Below, one piece after another: positions 1-9,586 of a DNA stretch of 64,000 bases. The DNA is from Bog-473 sp963755495 (GTDB lineage: Bacteria; Actinomycetota; Acidimicrobiia; Acidimicrobiales; RAAP-2): contig CAVWJS010000004.1 of the NCBI GenBank assembly GCA_963755495.1, positions 310,001 to 374,000 on the forward strand, in the 5' to 3' direction. The notes beneath the pieces were generated by a model. The model saw nothing but the letters and a program-made list of their open reading frames with translations. It made no database searches and had not been told where the DNA came from. Positions within the stretch are counted from its first letter, which is position 1, and each line of letters begins with the position of its first letter. The position numbers and the translations under genes are program-made.

Positions 1-53
1 CGGTTCTCTGACACGGCCGAGTCGTATCTCTCTCACTAAAGGACTAATTGATC

Positions 54-902
54 ATGCCCACTGCGTTTGTCACGGGAGCCAGCCGAGGGATCGGTAAGGC
101 CATTGCCGTCCACCTGGCCCGCGCTGGTTTCGATATCGCCTTGACGGCTCGGACCGTCCAGGACGGGGAGGAACGGGAGCACTCGTCCACCCTCAAGAAG
201 TCGGACACGAGTTCTCTGCCCGGCTCGCTCTCCTCGACGGCTGAACTCGTCAAGGAAGCCGGGGTGCGGTCGCTCGTGGTGCAAGCAGACCTGACCGATC
301 GAGCTTCGATCATCGCCGCCGCCGACCGCGTGCTGGCTGAGTGGGGTCCCGTCGATGTACTGGTCAACAACGGCCGCTATATCGGGCCTGGCCACATGGA
401 TCGGTTCGAGGACACTCCGCTCGAACTCCTTGACCGCCACCTGGAGGCCAACGTGATGGCACCGTTGGCGCTGGCCAAGGAGTTTCTACCCGGGATGTTG
501 GAGCGCGGTTCGGGGACCATTGTCAACATCACTTCGGGGGCGGGCTACCACGACCCCGGTGCGCCAGCAGGCGAGGGGGGTTGGGGTCTTGGTTATGGGA
601 TCAGCAAGGGCGCCATGCATCGCATCGCCGGTATCTTCGATCTTGAGCTGAAGTCCAAGGGCATAAGGGCCTTCAACGTCCAGCCGGGATTCATCGCGAC
701 AGAGCGCATGGCTCAAGACATGGGCAGCTTCGCGTTCGACGCCTCGACCGGCGCGCCTCCCGACGTGGTCGGGGCCGTTGTCGCCTGGATCGTCACCAAC
801 CCATCTGAGGCAGAGGGCCGCGTCGAGACTGATGGACGGAACTTCGAGGCCCAGGACGTGTGCCGGGAATTCAATCTGTTGCCGGGTTGGCCGGCAACCT
901 AG
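54..902 (+). CDS. SDR family NAD(P)-dependent oxidoreductase
   Basis: A classical short-chain dehydrogenase of 282 aa, likely oxidising a secondary alcohol or reducing a ketone in the cytoplasm. The dinucleotide motif TGASRGIG lies at residues 7-14, a VLVNN strand follows mid-protein, and the catalytic Tyr181/Lys185 pair is in YGISK. A loop of about 30 residues is inserted after the second strand. A TTG lies 6 nt further upstream, but the ATG is preferred because AAAGGA sits 10 nt before it. It is related to the SDR at 37470. The substrate cannot be read from sequence, and the upstream context is outside the window. Confidence 0.9.
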   Translation: MPTAFVTGASRGIGKAIAVHLARAGFDIALTARTVQDGEEREHSSTLKKSDTSSLPGSLSSTAELVKEAGVRSLVVQADLTDRASIIAAADRVLAEWGPVDVLVNNGRYIGPGHMDRFEDTPLELLDRHLEANVMAPLALAKEFLPGMLERGSGTIVNITSGAGYHDPGAPAGEGGWGLGYGISKGAMHRIAGIFDLELKSKGIRAFNVQPGFIATERMAQDMGSFAFDASTGAPPDVVGAVVAWIVTNPSEAEGRVETDGRNFEAQDVCREFNLLPGWPAT

Positions 903-979
903 CGGCCGCTGCGGGTTCCACTCATACGGCCCTCCGCCGACGAGGTGGGACTGGCGTAAGCGTCGAAGCGCCGACCACG

Positions 980-2701
980 TCAGCTCGTGGCTGTACCCGT
1001 GGTATCTCGACCGGAGCGCAGCACCGTGCCTGGTCGAGCTCCCGTGGGCTCGCCCTCGCGTAGGGTCTCGATGCCGTTGACCAGAACGCGGACGACACCG
1101 ATGGGCTCGGCCGTCAAGCGGTAGGCACCACCAGGAAGGTCGTAGGTGCGGTGAGTCGGACCGCTGCCGACGCGTTCGGGATCGAGAACCGTCAGATCAG
1201 CAAACCACCCCGGCGCTACCCGCCCACGGTCGCGCAGACCGAAGAGACGAGCGGGCACATCGGTCATCAGACGAACTGCCCGCTCGACTGCAATGGAGCG
1301 ACTGCCACGGAGAACGTCTGCGAGGAATTTTGTTGGATAGGCTGAACCCAATAGGTGATCGAGGTGGGCCCCGGCATCGGAGCCGCCTAGCAGGATATCC
1401 GGGCTCTCCCACATCCGCGCCTGGTATCCATTGTCCTCGACCACGTCACTCGGACGAACCGGCCAGAAGTCCAGATTGAAGTCCTCGGCGGCGGAAGCAT
1501 TGACCACGCACGCGAATTCGTCAAGACCCTGCTCTGCTGCGACCTCGGCCACGAGGCGCCCCTCCAGACCTTCGTTTTCGAGCGCGCTCGTATGGCCGAA
1601 TCGGTACGTGCCCATCCGCGCCGCCGAACCCCCGACTCCGGCGTCAGGGTGTTGCGCCGACTCGAGAAGCCGCGCCCGGACTTCGGGGTCCGCCAATTCC
1701 CTCTTCTTGTCCGGAAGTGCCAACTGCAGCACATCGGTCCAGCCGGGCGCCATCCACCAGACGCAATAAGAGCCCAGAGTGTGGCAACTGTCGCTTGAAA
1801 CCGGCATCGAGAGCGCAACGACCCGGCCGCCCAGCTCTCTTGCCCGGGTAGCGGGCCGTAGCTGTTGTTCGACATACTCGGCCCTGCCGGCCGAGATGGG
1901 GAGGAGATTCCAGTTTAGGGGGCGACGGGCGTGGGCGCTCAGCTGCGCAATGAACTCAGCGCTCTCATCGTCGAACCCGCGAATACACCCGTCGGTGATT
2001 GCCTCAAGCGAGGTGCCGTCGAACTGCCCGACCACCTCGCACAGCAAGAGGAGTTCTTCGGGAGCGGCGAGCCGGCTCGGCACCGGTCGCCCATCGCCGT
2101 CGACGTGTGTGTACGAACGCGACAGCGAAAGTCCGAGCCCGCCCGAAGCGATGGACGCGCGCAGGAGGGCAGCGATCGCCGACACCTCGTCTTGAGTCGA
2201 GGCTCGCTCAACGGCGTCGTGGCCCAGGACATAGCGACGGAGAGCGCAGTGCCCAACCAGGAATCCGGCGTTGACGGCAACCTGGCCTTCTAGCTGATCA
2301 AGGAAGTCTCCGAAGCTATTCCAGTCCCAATTCGGGCCCTGCTGCAGCGATTCAAGGGGCATGCCTTCCACCCGGGACATCATGCGCTGGGTGTAGAGCT
2401 GATCCTCCGCCCTCAGGGGTGCGAGCGTGAACCCACAGTTGCCTCCTATGACCGTGGTCACGCCATGCAGGCTCGAGGGCGTCGCCCAGCCGTCCCAGTG
2501 GAGTTGGGCGTCATAGTGCGTGTGCGGATCGACAAAACCCGGCGTGACGAGGAGCCCCGTGGCGTCGAAGGTCGTCTGGGCGACCTCGGAGACGGAACCA
2601 ACCTCGGTTATCCGCCCGTCACGGATGCCGACGTCAGCGACGATTGGCGACTGCCCGGTGCCATCGAGCACCGTCCCGCCCTTGATGATGTAGTCGAGCA
2701 C
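980..2701 (-). CDS. D-aminoacylase-type amidohydrolase
   Basis: A 573-aa member of the N-acyl-D-amino-acid deacylase branch of the amidohydrolase superfamily. Visible ligands are the HTH pair (His60, His62), Cys89 in GGNCGF (the bridging Cys typical of this branch) and the late Asp in GGSDAGAHLD. The start is GTG, 3 nt after the stop of the upstream PF04909 gene, so the two are almost certainly cotranscribed. The family hydrolyses N-acyl bonds of D-amino acids, but many relatives in catabolic clusters act on other amide, lactam or hydantoin-like bonds, so the substrate is open. It is a paralog of the gene at 3898-5604. Confidence 0.88.
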   Translation of the reverse strand: MLDYIIKGGTVLDGTGQSPIVADVGIRDGRITEVGSVSEVAQTTFDATGLLVTPGFVDPHTHYDAQLHWDGWATPSSLHGVTTVIGGNCGFTLAPLRAEDQLYTQRMMSRVEGMPLESLQQGPNWDWNSFGDFLDQLEGQVAVNAGFLVGHCALRRYVLGHDAVERASTQDEVSAIAALLRASIASGGLGLSLSRSYTHVDGDGRPVPSRLAAPEELLLLCEVVGQFDGTSLEAITDGCIRGFDDESAEFIAQLSAHARRPLNWNLLPISAGRAEYVEQQLRPATRARELGGRVVALSMPVSSDSCHTLGSYCVWWMAPGWTDVLQLALPDKKRELADPEVRARLLESAQHPDAGVGGSAARMGTYRFGHTSALENEGLEGRLVAEVAAEQGLDEFACVVNASAAEDFNLDFWPVRPSDVVEDNGYQARMWESPDILLGGSDAGAHLDHLLGSAYPTKFLADVLRGSRSIAVERAVRLMTDVPARLFGLRDRGRVAPGWFADLTVLDPERVGSGPTHRTYDLPGGAYRLTAEPIGVVRVLVNGIETLREGEPTGARPGTVLRSGRDTTGTATS

Positions 2702-2704
2702 GAT

Positions 2705-3796
2705 TCAGCTCAACCCATAGAGAGCGGAGCAGTTGTCACGCACGATCTTGTGCACCTCGTTCTCGGGCACACGTTCGAAAATGTCGCCGATGATCTTCTG
2801 GCTGTGCGGCCAGGTCGTCTCCGAATGCGGGTAATCACTCGACCACATAATTCGTTCAACACCGCAGGCGTACCGAGCCTCGATTCCTGGCGGGTCCTCC
2901 ATGAACGTGAACCACATCTGACGCTCGATGTAGGTCGAGGGCAGTTCGGGCAGGTGCAAGTCCTGATGCCAACGATGCTTCTCGTAGACGTGGTCGATGT
3001 AGTACTTCCAGAACGGAATCCACCCGATCTGGCCCTCCACGCAGACGATCTTGAGGTCGGGGTGAGCAGCCAGTACGCCGTTGAGCACCAGGGCACCGAG
3101 CGTCAGTGGCATCGTGAGCTTGCTCGAGACCAGGCCGTTGATGAACGCGGAGCGACCCGAGGTCTGTCCGAATCTCGGGCCTACGTGGAAATGAGCGGGC
3201 CAGTCGAGCTCCACAAGGGTCTGCCACAACGGTGCCCACTCCGCGGCCGACCAGTCGGCTATCGCCGGTTGGTGGGGCAGTACTGCACCCTGAAGGCCGT
3301 GTGCCGCTGCGTCGCGGATTTCGATCAGCGCGCCCTGCGGATCGTCGGTCGGGATGTACGCCATCCCGATTAGTCGGTCGGGCGCGTACGAGCAGAAGTC
3401 AGCCAGCCAATGGTTGTAGGCCGTATAACCGGCGCGGGTGAGTTCGCCGTCCGAGCTCTGCAGGGGGGCGCCGACGGCAGCGCCGAAAAGGATCTCGGCC
3501 TCGACGCCGTCGAGGTCCTGGTCTTCGACGCGCGGCCCGGGAGACCACGCGCCGGCCCGTAGCTCGCTGAAGCGGCGAACGCTCGCTGTGAACTCCTCCG
3601 GTTTCCGACCTGCTGTGTTACTGAGCGCGATGAGCGGACGCCGCTGGCCTTCGAATACTTCGAAATCACCTTCGTCGGTGTGCTCAATGACCGGCGCCTG
3701 GTCGCGAAACTCTTTAGCGAGGAATTCTGCCCACATTTCTGTAGGAGGGTTTACGTGCGAATCGGCGGATACCGCTCGGATCTTTTCTGTTGCCAC
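2705..3796 (-). CDS. PF04909 amidohydrolase/decarboxylase-like protein
   Basis: A 363-aa protein of the amidohydrolase-2 (ACMSD/LigW-like) family, which contains metal-dependent decarboxylases and hydrolases. The N-terminal ADSHVNPP carries the first metal ligands (Asp12, His14), HFHVGPRFG gives a later His, and SSDYPHSETTWPHS is the conserved C-terminal Asp/His motif. The GTG start is supported by AAAGGAGAC 6 nt upstream. Its stop lies 3 nt before the D-aminoacylase-type gene. The same PF04909 plus D-aminoacylase pairing recurs at 7067-3898. Decarboxylation, hydration or C-C hydrolysis are all possible. Confidence 0.87.
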   Translation of the reverse strand: MATEKIRAVSADSHVNPPTEMWAEFLAKEFRDQAPVIEHTDEGDFEVFEGQRRPLIALSNTAGRKPEEFTASVRRFSELRAGAWSPGPRVEDQDLDGVEAEILFGAAVGAPLQSSDGELTRAGYTAYNHWLADFCSYAPDRLIGMAYIPTDDPQGALIEIRDAAAHGLQGAVLPHQPAIADWSAAEWAPLWQTLVELDWPAHFHVGPRFGQTSGRSAFINGLVSSKLTMPLTLGALVLNGVLAAHPDLKIVCVEGQIGWIPFWKYYIDHVYEKHRWHQDLHLPELPSTYIERQMWFTFMEDPPGIEARYACGVERIMWSSDYPHSETTWPHSQKIIGDIFERVPENEVHKIVRDNCSALYGLS

Positions 3797-3897
3797 TGCG
3801 ATGTCTCCTTTCGTCGAACGCCTTCATCCTCCGCTCGACTTGTACGTATGTCAACCGGGTGAGTGCCCAACCGACAAGGAATATTTGACCGTAGCCC

Positions 3898-5604
3898 TCA
3901 TGCCAAGGAAGCCGTCCGGGTGTCACGACCGGATCGCAGGATGGCACCTCGGCGAGCGTCAGTCAGTTGGCCAGCTTCCACCAGGGTCTCGCCGTTCACC
4001 AGCACGTGTTCGATTCCCGTACCTTCGCAGTACAGCCGCCCGGCCCCGCCGGGTAGGTCGAATTTCGATCGGACCTCATCGTGGCCGATTGTCGCTTCGT
4101 CAAAGATCACCACGTCTGCCGCGGCGCCCTCCCGCAACGCCCCGCGATCAACCAGGCCGTAGAGTTCGGCGGGTTCCAACGTCAAGAGCCGGACCGCCTC
4201 CTCTGTGGTGATGAGCCCACGCTCGCGCACGCCAACCGACAAGAGATCCGTGGCGAAGCTAAAGGTGGAAAGCATGTCGAGATGGGCGCCGGCGTCGGAT
4301 CCGCCGACGACTGTTCGTGGGTCGAGCCACAACTCGCGTCGGATATCCCAGTCGGCGGGATCATCGGCGTCTTCACCATAGGTGATTCCCGTTCGCAACT
4401 CGTCGGCCACCACAATGTCGATCAACGCGTCGAACGGTGACTTTCCCAACTCCTGGGCGATGTCGTCCACCCTCCGGCCTTCGAACCGCTTGGTCTCGGG
4501 AGCGAATGTCTCGAGAATGCGCTTCGTACCCCAGTTGGCGAGGGCGGCCCTCCGGGCATCGGCGGCCGCCAGCGCGGCCAGTTGGTCTCTCGCTGTCTGG
4601 TTGGTGAGGAGGGCAAGCTTCTCGGTTGGTGGCAACGTCATTGCCGCGCCCCAGCCCTCGATACTGTCGAATACGAACCCGCTGTGAAAGGACAAGCGAA
4701 ACCCGGCTACAAAGGGAATCACAAGGCCGACAATTTTCCCGCCGGCGGCGCGCGCAGTATCGGACAGCGCCAGCTGGCCGTAGGCGGTGTCGCGACTCCG
4801 GGCACTCGGGGCGAGAAGGTTCCAGTTGAGCGGTCGCTTGGCTGCCACGGTCATTTCCACCATCACTTGGCGCCGCGCATCGTCCCATTCCTGGCCCGCC
4901 ACGAATTCGAGCGAGGTCCCCGGGAATTCGCCGCACACTGCGGCTAGGGCAACGACCTCTTCCGCTGCGGCGTGTCGGGATGGAACCGGGCGGCCGCTCG
5001 CATCGTTGTGGACGATCGACCAGCTCGAGGAGAACCCCAGTGCCCCAGCTTGTAGTCCGGCGCGCAGGAGGTCACACATCCTTTGGATTTCGCCCGCAGT
5101 AGCCAAGCGTTCGACCGCTGCTTCTTTCATCACAACTCGTCGGAGGGCGCTGTGTCCAACCATGAATCCGGCATTGATGGCCAGGGCACCATCCAAGCGG
5201 TCGAGATAGTCAGCCGTTGATGTCCAGTCCCACGGGACCCCCAATTCGAGTGATGTCACCGGCATGCCCTCCACACGCGCCAGCATTGGGAGCAAGTACG
5301 CGGCCGCATCGGGGTCGAGTGGCGCGACGCTGAATCCGCAGTTACCGCCGAAGACCGTTGTGACTCCGTGCAACGGTGAAGGCGTCAGCGCCGGGTCCCA
5401 GAAGCCCTGGACGTCGAGATGCGTGTGCACGTCTATGAAACCCGGCGCCACAATCAGCCCATCCGCGGCGATCGTCCGGTGGCCAGCGCCGATGTCACGA
5501 CCGATGTCCGTAATCTTGCCACCCTGGATTGCTACGTCTGCCGTGCGCCTTTGGGCTCCGGTTCCATCGATGACAGACCCGCCTCGTATGACTAGGTCGT
5601 GCAC
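3898..5604 (-). CDS. D-aminoacylase-type amidohydrolase
   Basis: A 568-aa paralog of the protein at 980-2701 with the same metal-site layout: His60 and His62 in DVHTH, Cys89 in GGNCGF, and the C-terminal GGSDAGAHLD Asp. It starts with GTG whose G is the last base of the upstream TAG stop (1-nt overlap), indicating translational coupling to the PF04909 gene before it. The family acts on N-acyl-D-amino acids or related cyclic amides; the real substrate is unknown. The duplication of the whole two-gene pair suggests two related substrates or two steps of one route. Confidence 0.88.
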   Translation of the reverse strand: MHDLVIRGGSVIDGTGAQRRTADVAIQGGKITDIGRDIGAGHRTIAADGLIVAPGFIDVHTHLDVQGFWDPALTPSPLHGVTTVFGGNCGFSVAPLDPDAAAYLLPMLARVEGMPVTSLELGVPWDWTSTADYLDRLDGALAINAGFMVGHSALRRVVMKEAAVERLATAGEIQRMCDLLRAGLQAGALGFSSSWSIVHNDASGRPVPSRHAAAEEVVALAAVCGEFPGTSLEFVAGQEWDDARRQVMVEMTVAAKRPLNWNLLAPSARSRDTAYGQLALSDTARAAGGKIVGLVIPFVAGFRLSFHSGFVFDSIEGWGAAMTLPPTEKLALLTNQTARDQLAALAAADARRAALANWGTKRILETFAPETKRFEGRRVDDIAQELGKSPFDALIDIVVADELRTGITYGEDADDPADWDIRRELWLDPRTVVGGSDAGAHLDMLSTFSFATDLLSVGVRERGLITTEEAVRLLTLEPAELYGLVDRGALREGAAADVVIFDEATIGHDEVRSKFDLPGGAGRLYCEGTGIEHVLVNGETLVEAGQLTDARRGAILRSGRDTRTASLA

Positions 5605-7067
5605 TAGTTCTTGCCTCCTGGCGGGATACCGGCTCGGTCCTGCTCGGAATCGGACTCGGCCTGTGCGTTGCGAGCGTCGCGGATCAGCGGCTCAAGATCC
5701 TTTTCGACGACCGTTCCACTGAAGAAGTCAGGATTGACGGACAGAAGCATCGTGGTGACGTTGGTGCACGAGAATTCTTCGAATTGGTCCTCGTTGATGC
5801 GGCCCTCCTCGACAAGCTCCCAAGCTTCCTCAAGAACGTGACGCATGTCGGGAACGTCCCAATGGCCAATGTCAGAAGCGAAAATGGGCTTCATTGTCTG
5901 GCCGGACGGAAGCAGATCCGAACGGTACGCAAGCGACGTCAGTGGATCGTCTGCCTCGCAGCCGAAGTGGAACTGACGGGTGAACATGTCGATGATGTCG
6001 GCGGGGGAATTGATGAGGGACTCCTTGAAATCATCCACATCGTCGAGGGATTGCTTTGTGGCAGATGCGGCGGGTCCTCGAAGCGTTGCCTCAAGGTCAG
6101 ATCGGAAGGGCCGCATCACATCAGACCCATAGCGATCAAAGAGTTCCAACATCAACGGGACATTGATGGCGGAAGGATCGTAATTCGACATTGCTGAGCG
6201 GTTCCTCTTTTCGAAGTGGCTTAACATGTCACCGAAAAGCTGACATCCCCAGCTCACACCACCCTCCAAGAAGGTGAAGGGGAGATCTGGGAAGCGCAGC
6301 GGCGTGCCGGCGAAGATAAGTGACCGGCAAACCGCTTCCTGAGCCCACGCAAAGTGGCCAAGGTGGTTGTACACGTAATTCGTATGTGATGTTCGCGTCC
6401 CCAACCCGCGGCCCGGAGTATGGAAGGTCGGGACTACACCGAGTGCACGGCATCGTTCCCAAACCGGGTCGTAGTCGTGGAGTCCGCCGTGGCCGAGGCT
6501 TCGGATCATCACTTCGCCATGAGGTCCTTGCTCCGTGTTGATCCCCTCGAGGACCACCACCTTCAACCCGCGCTCAGCAACGGCGTAGTCGAGCTCGTCG
6601 ATCGCCTCTTCGGGCGTGACGGTTGGGATTACTGCGGCCGGCTGCATCCGGTCGCCGTACGGACCATACACATCGGCGTAATACATGTTGGCGGCCCTGG
6701 CCAGAGCGCGGCGGATTTCTTCGTCGGGATAACCAAGCATTATCAGCGGTAGGCCCGGGTAGAGGAGGGCAAAGTCGATACCGAACTGGTCGAGCCGCTG
6801 ATTCAGGAGTTCGGGTAGCAACGATGTTGCTCGATCAACCGTGTTCTTGGTCGGAGTCCCCCAGGTGGTGGAAGCTGGACGCTTCTCGTCGGGAGCCGAA
6901 ATCACCTTTCGGACACGGAGAGCGACCTCCGGTCCAGCGCACTCCCGGACGTAATCCAAAAGCAGCGGAGTGAATTCCACAAGGTGACCATCACCGTCGA
7001 TGATCGGATGGTCGATGCGCTCCCGGATCTTCGCTGTTGCGTTACTCCGCGCAAAATCATCGGACAA
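5604..7067 (-). CDS. PF04909 amidohydrolase-2 family protein
   Basis: A large (487 aa) amidohydrolase-2 family member, first gene of the minus-strand run. The N-terminal PIIDGDGHLVE gives the D-x-D/H metal motif near residues 24-28, and FASDIGHWDVPD near the C-terminus supplies the late Asp/His. I choose TTG at 7067 because AGGGGG lies about 10 nt upstream and the usual N-terminus begins just after it; the reading frame stays open to 7193, but that extension crosses the promoter element at 7094-7136. It overlaps the next gene by 1 nt. Related proteins are often annotated as amidohydrolases without proven substrate. Confidence 0.85.
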   Translation of the reverse strand: MSDDFARSNATAKIRERIDHPIIDGDGHLVEFTPLLLDYVRECAGPEVALRVRKVISAPDEKRPASTTWGTPTKNTVDRATSLLPELLNQRLDQFGIDFALLYPGLPLIMLGYPDEEIRRALARAANMYYADVYGPYGDRMQPAAVIPTVTPEEAIDELDYAVAERGLKVVVLEGINTEQGPHGEVMIRSLGHGGLHDYDPVWERCRALGVVPTFHTPGRGLGTRTSHTNYVYNHLGHFAWAQEAVCRSLIFAGTPLRFPDLPFTFLEGGVSWGCQLFGDMLSHFEKRNRSAMSNYDPSAINVPLMLELFDRYGSDVMRPFRSDLEATLRGPAASATKQSLDDVDDFKESLINSPADIIDMFTRQFHFGCEADDPLTSLAYRSDLLPSGQTMKPIFASDIGHWDVPDMRHVLEEAWELVEEGRINEDQFEEFSCTNVTTMLLSVNPDFFSGTVVEKDLEPLIRDARNAQAESDSEQDRAGIPPGGKN

Positions 7068-7093
7068 AGCAACACCCCCTGTCGGTCGTCGAG

Positions 7094-7136
7094 AACTTAA
7101 CAAGAGAGCGCTCTTTTTTGCAAGGTCACTTCCAAA
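7094..7136 (-). promoter_or_regulatory. Cluster promoter element, with -10 box
   Basis: On the minus strand TTTGGA-N7-TTGCAAA occupies 7136-7117; TTGCAA serves as a -35 box and TAAGTT (7099-7094) follows 18 nt later. Transcription would start close to 7087, leaving a short leader with the AGGGGG ribosome site before the TTG start at 7067. This is one of ten matching elements in the cluster. Confidence 0.55.
7105..7114. promoter_or_regulatory. Palindrome inside promoter spacer
   Basis: AGAGCGCTCT is a perfect 10-bp palindrome lying between the proposed -35 and -10 boxes of the 7067 gene, the usual position for a repressor operator. No other copy was seen at the sister promoters, so a gene-specific operator or chance are both possible. 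Confidence 0.3.
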
Positions 7137-7281
7137 AAGGTTTTGTCGTCTGCATTGCTGGCGTTCGCTTGTTCGACAGACCTTAAGGCGCAATCCGCAA
7201 TGGGGGCAGGGCTTGGGGCGCTGACTCGGGTGATCGGAACGGATGGACGGGCGTAGAACGATGTTCTAACCTCTGGTTTAC

Positions 7282-7301
7282 TTTGCAAAACCGAACTCAA
7301 A
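7282..7301 (-). promoter_or_regulatory. Cluster element TTTGAG-N7-TTGCAAA
   Basis: A second minus-strand copy in the divergent interval 7068-7375, with exact spacing. No convincing TANNNT box follows at 17-18 nt. It may bind the same factor and serve either the minus-strand run or the SDR gene at 7376. Confidence 0.45.
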
Positions 7302-7375
7302 GCAGAGTCGGTGGGGGTTGCTGTCCGGATATTCGCAAGTTTCCTCTGGTCCCTCGTTGCGCGGAAAGGAATCAC

Positions 7376-8212
7376 ATGACAGGTACTGGTCGCTTGAGTG
7401 GAAAAGTGGCGCTGATCACGGGAGCAGCGCGAGGGCAGGGCCGTTCACACGCGTTGACGCTGGCCCGTGAGGGGGCAGATATCGTCGCATTGGACATCGC
7501 AGCCCAGATCCCTTCGGTCCCATACCCGATGGGGAGCGCCGACGACCTGGCAGAGACCGTCAAACTGGTCGAAAACGAGGACCGTCGCTGTTTGCCCGTA
7601 ACAGCTGATGTGCGCGATATCCACGCCATGGATCAGGCGGTGAAGGACACCATCGCCGAGTTCGGTCGCCTCGACATCGTGCTGGCCAACGCCGGTGTGC
7701 TCCATATTTCGGGCGGCGAAGAGACACTTGACGAATCTGAGCTGCGCTGGGCCGATGCCCTCGGCGTCATGCTGACCGGCGTCTATAACACCATTCGGGT
7801 GGCCGTGAAGCCCATGATCGAGCAAGGTGAAGGTGGCTGCATCGTCATTACGAGCTCGACCGCAGGCCTTAGTGGCATGCATAACGGCACCGGGGGCATT
7901 GCCGCCTACTGCGCCGCCAAACACGGGGTGGTCGGACTGATGAGGGGCTACGCCAAAATCCTGGGCCGTCATAACATCCGGGTCAACACAGTCCATCCCA
8001 TGGGCGTCGCCACGCCCATGATCGTTAACGAGCAGTTTCAGGCCTATCACGCCGACAACACCGAAGTGCTCGAAATATCGCCACGTCTCCTCCCCATCGC
8101 ATTGCTCGAGCCACAAGACGTCAGCAATGCCATTCTGTGGCTCGTGTCAGACGATGCTCGTGCCGTGACCGGGGTCACCCTTCCAGTGGATAGCGGGGTG
8201 ACCACGCCGTAG
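7376..8212 (+). CDS. Mycofactocin-coupled SDR oxidoreductase
   Basis: A 278-aa SDR with the hallmark GAARGQGRSHA nucleotide motif (residues 17-27) and the insertion between strands that marks the mycofactocin-associated SDR family, whose members keep NAD(H) bound and pass electrons to the peptide-derived cofactor mycofactocin. The catalytic motif is YCAAK. The ATG at 7376 is chosen because GGAAAGGA precedes it by 5 nt; the open frame extends upstream into the promoter region. It is about 88% identical by eye to the SDR at 17981. It probably oxidises an alcohol made by the neighbouring P450. Confidence 0.9.
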   Translation: MTGTGRLSGKVALITGAARGQGRSHALTLAREGADIVALDIAAQIPSVPYPMGSADDLAETVKLVENEDRRCLPVTADVRDIHAMDQAVKDTIAEFGRLDIVLANAGVLHISGGEETLDESELRWADALGVMLTGVYNTIRVAVKPMIEQGEGGCIVITSSTAGLSGMHNGTGGIAAYCAAKHGVVGLMRGYAKILGRHNIRVNTVHPMGVATPMIVNEQFQAYHADNTEVLEISPRLLPIALLEPQDVSNAILWLVSDDARAVTGVTLPVDSGVTTP

Positions 8213-8254
8213 AGAGACGCATGGCCGGCGAATTCAGAGATCCTGGGAGGAAAG

Positions 8255-9520
8255 ATGGAGACTTCATCGGCGCAGGCCGAACGATTCAAAACCCTCTACG
8301 ACACCGAGCAGCACGTCATCGCAACTGACGGTGTGCTTGTTGTCGATCCATATCCAGCCTTCGCCAGGCTGCGGGAGGCCGCACCCGTCCACGACGGCTC
8401 GGTTCGACAACTTCTGGGCTACCCGCCCGGTGGCCTCAATGTGCGTCCGGAGGCCCACGTCTACTCGTTGTGGACATACGAGGTATGTGACCAGGTTCTG
8501 CGGGACAACGAGACGTTCTCGTCCAGCTTCTATTCCATTGCCACGTCAGCATTATTTGGAAAGAACATCCTCGAGATGGGCGGGGCCGAGCACCGCCGAT
8601 ACCGTGCCTTGGTGCAACCCGAATTCTCGCCGAAGCGGACCAAGTGGTGGATTGACCGCTGGATCACAACCCTTGTGGACGAGACACTGTCGGCTTTCGA
8701 GCACGACGGTTCAGCGGAATTGAATGCCCAGCTGTGTTCGCGCATACCTCTGCAGACGATCACTTCGAGCTTTGGCCTCACGCGTGAGGAGGCGCTTGAC
8801 TTCCGCGAAGGGGCTGAAGGAGGCCAAGCCCGGCAGGATGGTCATCCCAATGATGCTGTCCGCCGACGTGAAGAATCGACGGCGGTCTTGAAGCGGCTCA
8901 TCGCTGATCGTCGTATCCATCCCAAGGATGACCTGATCACGACACTTGTTGAGACCGAGATCGAGGAGAACGGCGAGCGCCAGCTGCTCTCGGATGCGGA
9001 GATTCTGGGATTTGCCCGATTGCTTCTCACGGCGGGGTCTGGCACTACGTGGCGACAGATGGGGATCCTTCTGGTGGCATTGCTGAAGGAGCCTGCGCTC
9101 CTTGCTGCCGTGCGAGAGGACCGTGAGCTCCTGCGCCGATCGATTGATGAGGTGCTGCGTTGGGATCCGACCGCCGTCCTCTTCCGGCGACTGGTAACCA
9201 AGGATGTGACCCTCCACGGCGTCGACATACCCATCGGCTCGGTCGTAGAGATGAACTTCGGCGCCGCTAATCGCGATCCGGCCCGATGGGAGCATCCCGA
9301 GGAATTTGACCCTCATCGGCCCTTGAAGCCCAACCTGGCCTTCGCTGGCGGACCGCATGTTTGCATCGGCATGCACGTCGCGCGAGCGGAAATCTTCGTC
9401 ACCATGAACGCCGTGCTGGATCGGCTGCCCAATCTTCGACTCGATCCGGACGTTCTCGATATCCGAGTTATCGGGCTGGAGCATCGAGCCGCGAATCACA
9501 TCCCCGTCCTTTTCGGCTGA
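8255..9520 (+). CDS. Cytochrome P450
   Basis: A 421-aa soluble bacterial P450 (CYP). It has the I-helix oxygen-activation motif TAGSGTTW, the ExxR pair in EVLR, and the heme-binding loop FAGGPHVCIG with Cys370 as the iron ligand. GGAGGAAAG lies just before the ATG. It follows the mycofactocin-type SDR by 42 nt, so hydroxylation followed by alcohol oxidation is the natural reading. It is more divergent from the other two P450s in the window than they are from each other. The ferredoxin at 13047 could supply electrons; no ferredoxin reductase is present here. Confidence 0.93.
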   Translation: METSSAQAERFKTLYDTEQHVIATDGVLVVDPYPAFARLREAAPVHDGSVRQLLGYPPGGLNVRPEAHVYSLWTYEVCDQVLRDNETFSSSFYSIATSALFGKNILEMGGAEHRRYRALVQPEFSPKRTKWWIDRWITTLVDETLSAFEHDGSAELNAQLCSRIPLQTITSSFGLTREEALDFREGAEGGQARQDGHPNDAVRRREESTAVLKRLIADRRIHPKDDLITTLVETEIEENGERQLLSDAEILGFARLLLTAGSGTTWRQMGILLVALLKEPALLAAVREDRELLRRSIDEVLRWDPTAVLFRRLVTKDVTLHGVDIPIGSVVEMNFGAANRDPARWEHPEEFDPHRPLKPNLAFAGGPHVCIGMHVARAEIFVTMNAVLDRLPNLRLDPDVLDIRVIGLEHRAANHIPVLFG

Positions 9521-9586
9521 CACGAGACCAGGACTAACGCCGCGAATGGATGGACGGAGGAACCGAAAAGAGCAGCTGAGAGCTGG

